A DNA stretch of 64,000 nucleotides from Taenia hydatigena. Its lineage: Eukaryota > Platyhelminthes > Cestoda > Cyclophyllidea > Taeniidae. Below, piece after piece: positions 61,907 to 64,000 of this stretch. The notes under the pieces were generated by a model. It saw nothing but the letters and a program-made list of their open reading frames with translations. It did not search any database and was not told where the DNA came from. A program made the position numbers and the translations under genes. Position 1 is the stretch's first letter; each line of letters opens with the position of its first letter. Location: contig JADWOT020001810.1 of assembly GCA_036345935.2 (NCBI GenBank), positions 124,001 to 188,000 of the forward strand, written 5' to 3'.

Positions 61907-62167
61907 TTAAAGGAATTCACGTGCAGAGCATTGATTGTTTGACTGCTGGCTTCCATTGCGATCACTTGATGAACCAAGTTGTCTGTGCTGGGTGAGCCGG
62001 CTTTTAAGCCCGCCAGCGACCTCCGATTCCTTTCTACTTTTGGTTATGCATATTCTTTTTAGCTCTTTTGTTTCCTTTCCTCCAATAAAAAGCCTCGTGG
62101 TGTTGACAGCGGTAAATAAATCCGGCTTTAGAGGATCTCCAATCCGATTCATGTCCCTTATTACATG
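61907..62167 (-). CDS. candidate terminal exon, unknown protein
   Basis: Preceded by a pyrimidine-rich acceptor (TTTATTCCTTACCGCTAAAG) and open for 86 codons to a TAA near 61907. The product starts HVIRDMNRIGDPLKPDLFTA, continues TTRLFIGGKETKELKRICIT, and ends in a charged, Ser/Gln/Asn-rich tail (LGSSSDRNGSQQSNNQ). The residue mix and the low-complexity polar C-terminus are protein-like, but no family is recognised and upstream exons were not found. Confidence 0.35.
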   Translation of the reverse strand, partial: HVIRDMNRIGDPLKPDLFTAVNTTRLFIGGKETKELKRICITKSRKESEVAGGLKSRLTQHRQLGSSSDRNGSQQSNNQCSAREFL

Positions 62168-62249
62168 CTTTAGCGGTAAGGAATAAAGTGAATGTGTTAC
62201 AGGTGGAAGTTTTGCTGGCATCCAGTAGAAGCCACACAATACTCGAGTC

Positions 62250-63124
62250 ATCTAGAAAAGTTTTGTTTTGAAGAATTTCTTAACCTACATGCATAAAGAC
62301 GTCAACAATGTGAGCATGCGTTAGACTCTGCCATTACGGAGCTGTGTTAGTTACTGCAATCTTATTCTAAGCTCTACATTTGGGCCGGTGTTCCAACATC
62401 TATCTGTAGACACACTAAGTGGGCAGTAAAACCATCTACCTCAGAACAACCTTGACCTTCTGCGGCCGTAGATAAAACTCACTTGCAATTCTTTGACAAT
62501 ATGTACCTACGGTCTGAAACACAAGTATTCTAGTATTCTAGTCTTCTATTATACAACTAAAGCAATGTAAGAGTTTTCGTGAAGGGGCTTAACTCAATCC
62601 AATGTACTGCCATTTTGCACTATTCACTCAGCTCTATGTTTGCAATTATTGCCGCCAATTGGGATTGCGAATGGGTGTGCCCCATTTATAGTGCGCTTCG
62701 GTTCTGACTCTTCTGCGCCGGTCGATCAATGGCGACAAAGTTAGTTCTTAGACCTATGGATCTACTGGGGAAATATTAAACACTATACGTGCATGTACAC
62801 TAAATCAATGAACAAGTATGTGCAACTATTCGATTGATTGTTTGGGCGAAACATCGCAAATGCTGCTATTAAATCCTTTGTTCAGCAAAGATGAGTTGCC
62901 TTATTTCTTGATGCTCAACTTGTAAAATTCAGGTGCAATGATATGGAATATAACTGTGTTAAATTTGCGGTAATTTGCTGCACACCATTATACGAGGCGC
63001 CTAAATCGTAGAAGAAGCATCGAATTATCGCGACAGTCTAATGCATCCTTTTGCACTACGTGTTATATTTTGATTGACTGAATAAGGGTTGTGATTGAAT
63101 GCACGATTTGCTTGACAACACATT
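62250..63124. other. no gene; fragment of repeat R6 near 62650-62740
   Basis: Contains a short piece similar to 53985-54040. A small TATTCTAG/TCTTCTA tandem lies at about 62524-62550. Nothing else recognised. Confidence 0.3.
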
Positions 63125-63412
63125 TCAATTCGGTTTTTCAAGAGTTTGAAGTACTTGCTGCACTTCGTCAAGGACAATGCGGCAAGAAACGTGAGCATGG
63201 TAAGGAGCGCAAATGATCAACGAAGCCTGATTCCAGTCTAAACTTTGCAACAGATTTTGGCACATGCACATTTTGGTGAAAAAACAGCCTATGTTGCCCG
63301 ATTGCTGCAATAACATTGCTTTAAATGGTACCGCGCTGCTTGGCAAGATCCATTCGGGGGCAGACTGCCCACATTGACCCACCACGACAGATTGGAGGTG
63401 TCCTCCATTGAA
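63125..63412 (-). pseudogene. possible distant Arf-like relative, frameshifted
   Basis: Minus-strand translation from an ATG at about 63410 gives MEDTSNLSWWVNVGSLPPN, in which NLSWWVNVGS resembles an Arf beta3/G3 stretch. Its frame closes after about 40 codons. A second frame gives NQASLIICAPYHAHVSCRIV and then LDEVQQVLQTLEK, which resembles the beta4 and following helix of Arf proteins and of the local family (AQAVVFDCV...IVELQAIYRAL). The spacing between the two parts is about 30 codons longer than in the intact gene. A chance resemblance cannot be excluded. Confidence 0.27.
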
Positions 63413-64000
63413 CAGTCAACATTCTGTTGTGATGCAAGTCTAATGAACCACTGTGACACTGTAGTAATCCACTGAAATTCCTAATTAAATAGCTTAGTAG
63501 AGTGCTGACACGTCACGACGGCAGCATTGCTTGATGTTCTCAACGCAGGGATCATTCACTCGGGCGGATTCGTGGTCAAGCGAATCTGACACACGGTAAT
63601 TCCAAAATGGCCAATTTTGCGGAAAGTTGCGTTTCTATAGCCAATATTTTGATTACAAAACCGGTGATGATGGCCCGACAAATGTTGGCTGAGATGAAAT
63701 TTTTCTCTTCCTGGAACGGAAGCAAGAAAATCCGCACCTTAGACGTGAGCTCGTTTTCTGATTAATTTAAAACTTGATGAGCCTCATCTACAGTTTTAAT
63801 ACGATGATCGCATCACTCACTGTGAACTCAATTAAAAATAAGTAAACAAAACGCTACCTCTGCTACTGCTGGACTAACATCGCCAGTAGTCTCAGTGGCA
63901 CCTTTTACGACTATTCCTATTTTGCCATATTCCGCATGTCTTTTGTGCTAATCAAGCACTTTTAAAATCACAATACTTCGCGTAATCAAAGTGGTAGGAA
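63413..64000. other. no gene seen
   Basis: No supported feature up to the window end. Confidence 0.3.

Noticed and set aside
1..64000. CRISPR arrays, bacterial operons, rRNA or tRNA genes
   Set aside because: None were recognised. Spliced genes and diverged repeats point to a eukaryote. A dedicated tRNA scan was not possible by eye.

Overview
The window is eukaryotic nuclear DNA, most likely from an invertebrate animal. Coding pieces are short, and in the gene families below they are broken by short GT-AG introns (about 84 to 176 nt). Base composition is moderately AT-rich, there is no operon structure, and almost every recognisable segment also occurs elsewhere in the window as a diverged copy. 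A parasitic worm such as a flatworm would fit, but that is a guess. Most of the 64 kb holds no gene I can support.

The main content is an expanded gene family. One copy on the minus strand (12614-13713) reads as an intact two-exon gene of 307 codons. It has an N-terminal F-box-like motif followed by a domain that aligns with Arf-family small GTPases but lacks the nucleotide-binding residues. I call it the F-box/Arf-like pseudo-GTPase family. Broken copies lie at 8520-9505 (minus), 34366-35398 (plus) and about 20380-20900 (minus). A remnant of the F-box exon lies at 29735-29870 (plus), and a doubtful relative at 63125-63412 (minus). Each gene sits in a larger duplicated unit whose flanking DNA is also conserved. 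The clearest case is the tandem pair at about 7960-10680 and 11400-14660. Flanks without a recognisable gene occur at 18810-20300, 40215-40690 and 59900-60830, and inverted at about 36100-37060.

A second family is a three-finger C2H2 zinc-finger gene in two inverted copies, 23900-25100 (plus) and 50864-52055 (minus). Each copy carries different inactivating changes, yet the last finger and C-terminal tail are almost unchanged and differ only at synonymous sites in the last 31 codons.

Other material: a degenerate tandem array with a period of roughly 47 bp at the left end, seven further dispersed repeat families (R1-R7), two minus-strand single exons with good splice signals but no recognisable family (49521-49978, 61907-62167), and long stretches where I see nothing. 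The layout is that of a gene-poor, duplication-rich region in which gene-containing segments are copied, inverted and decay.
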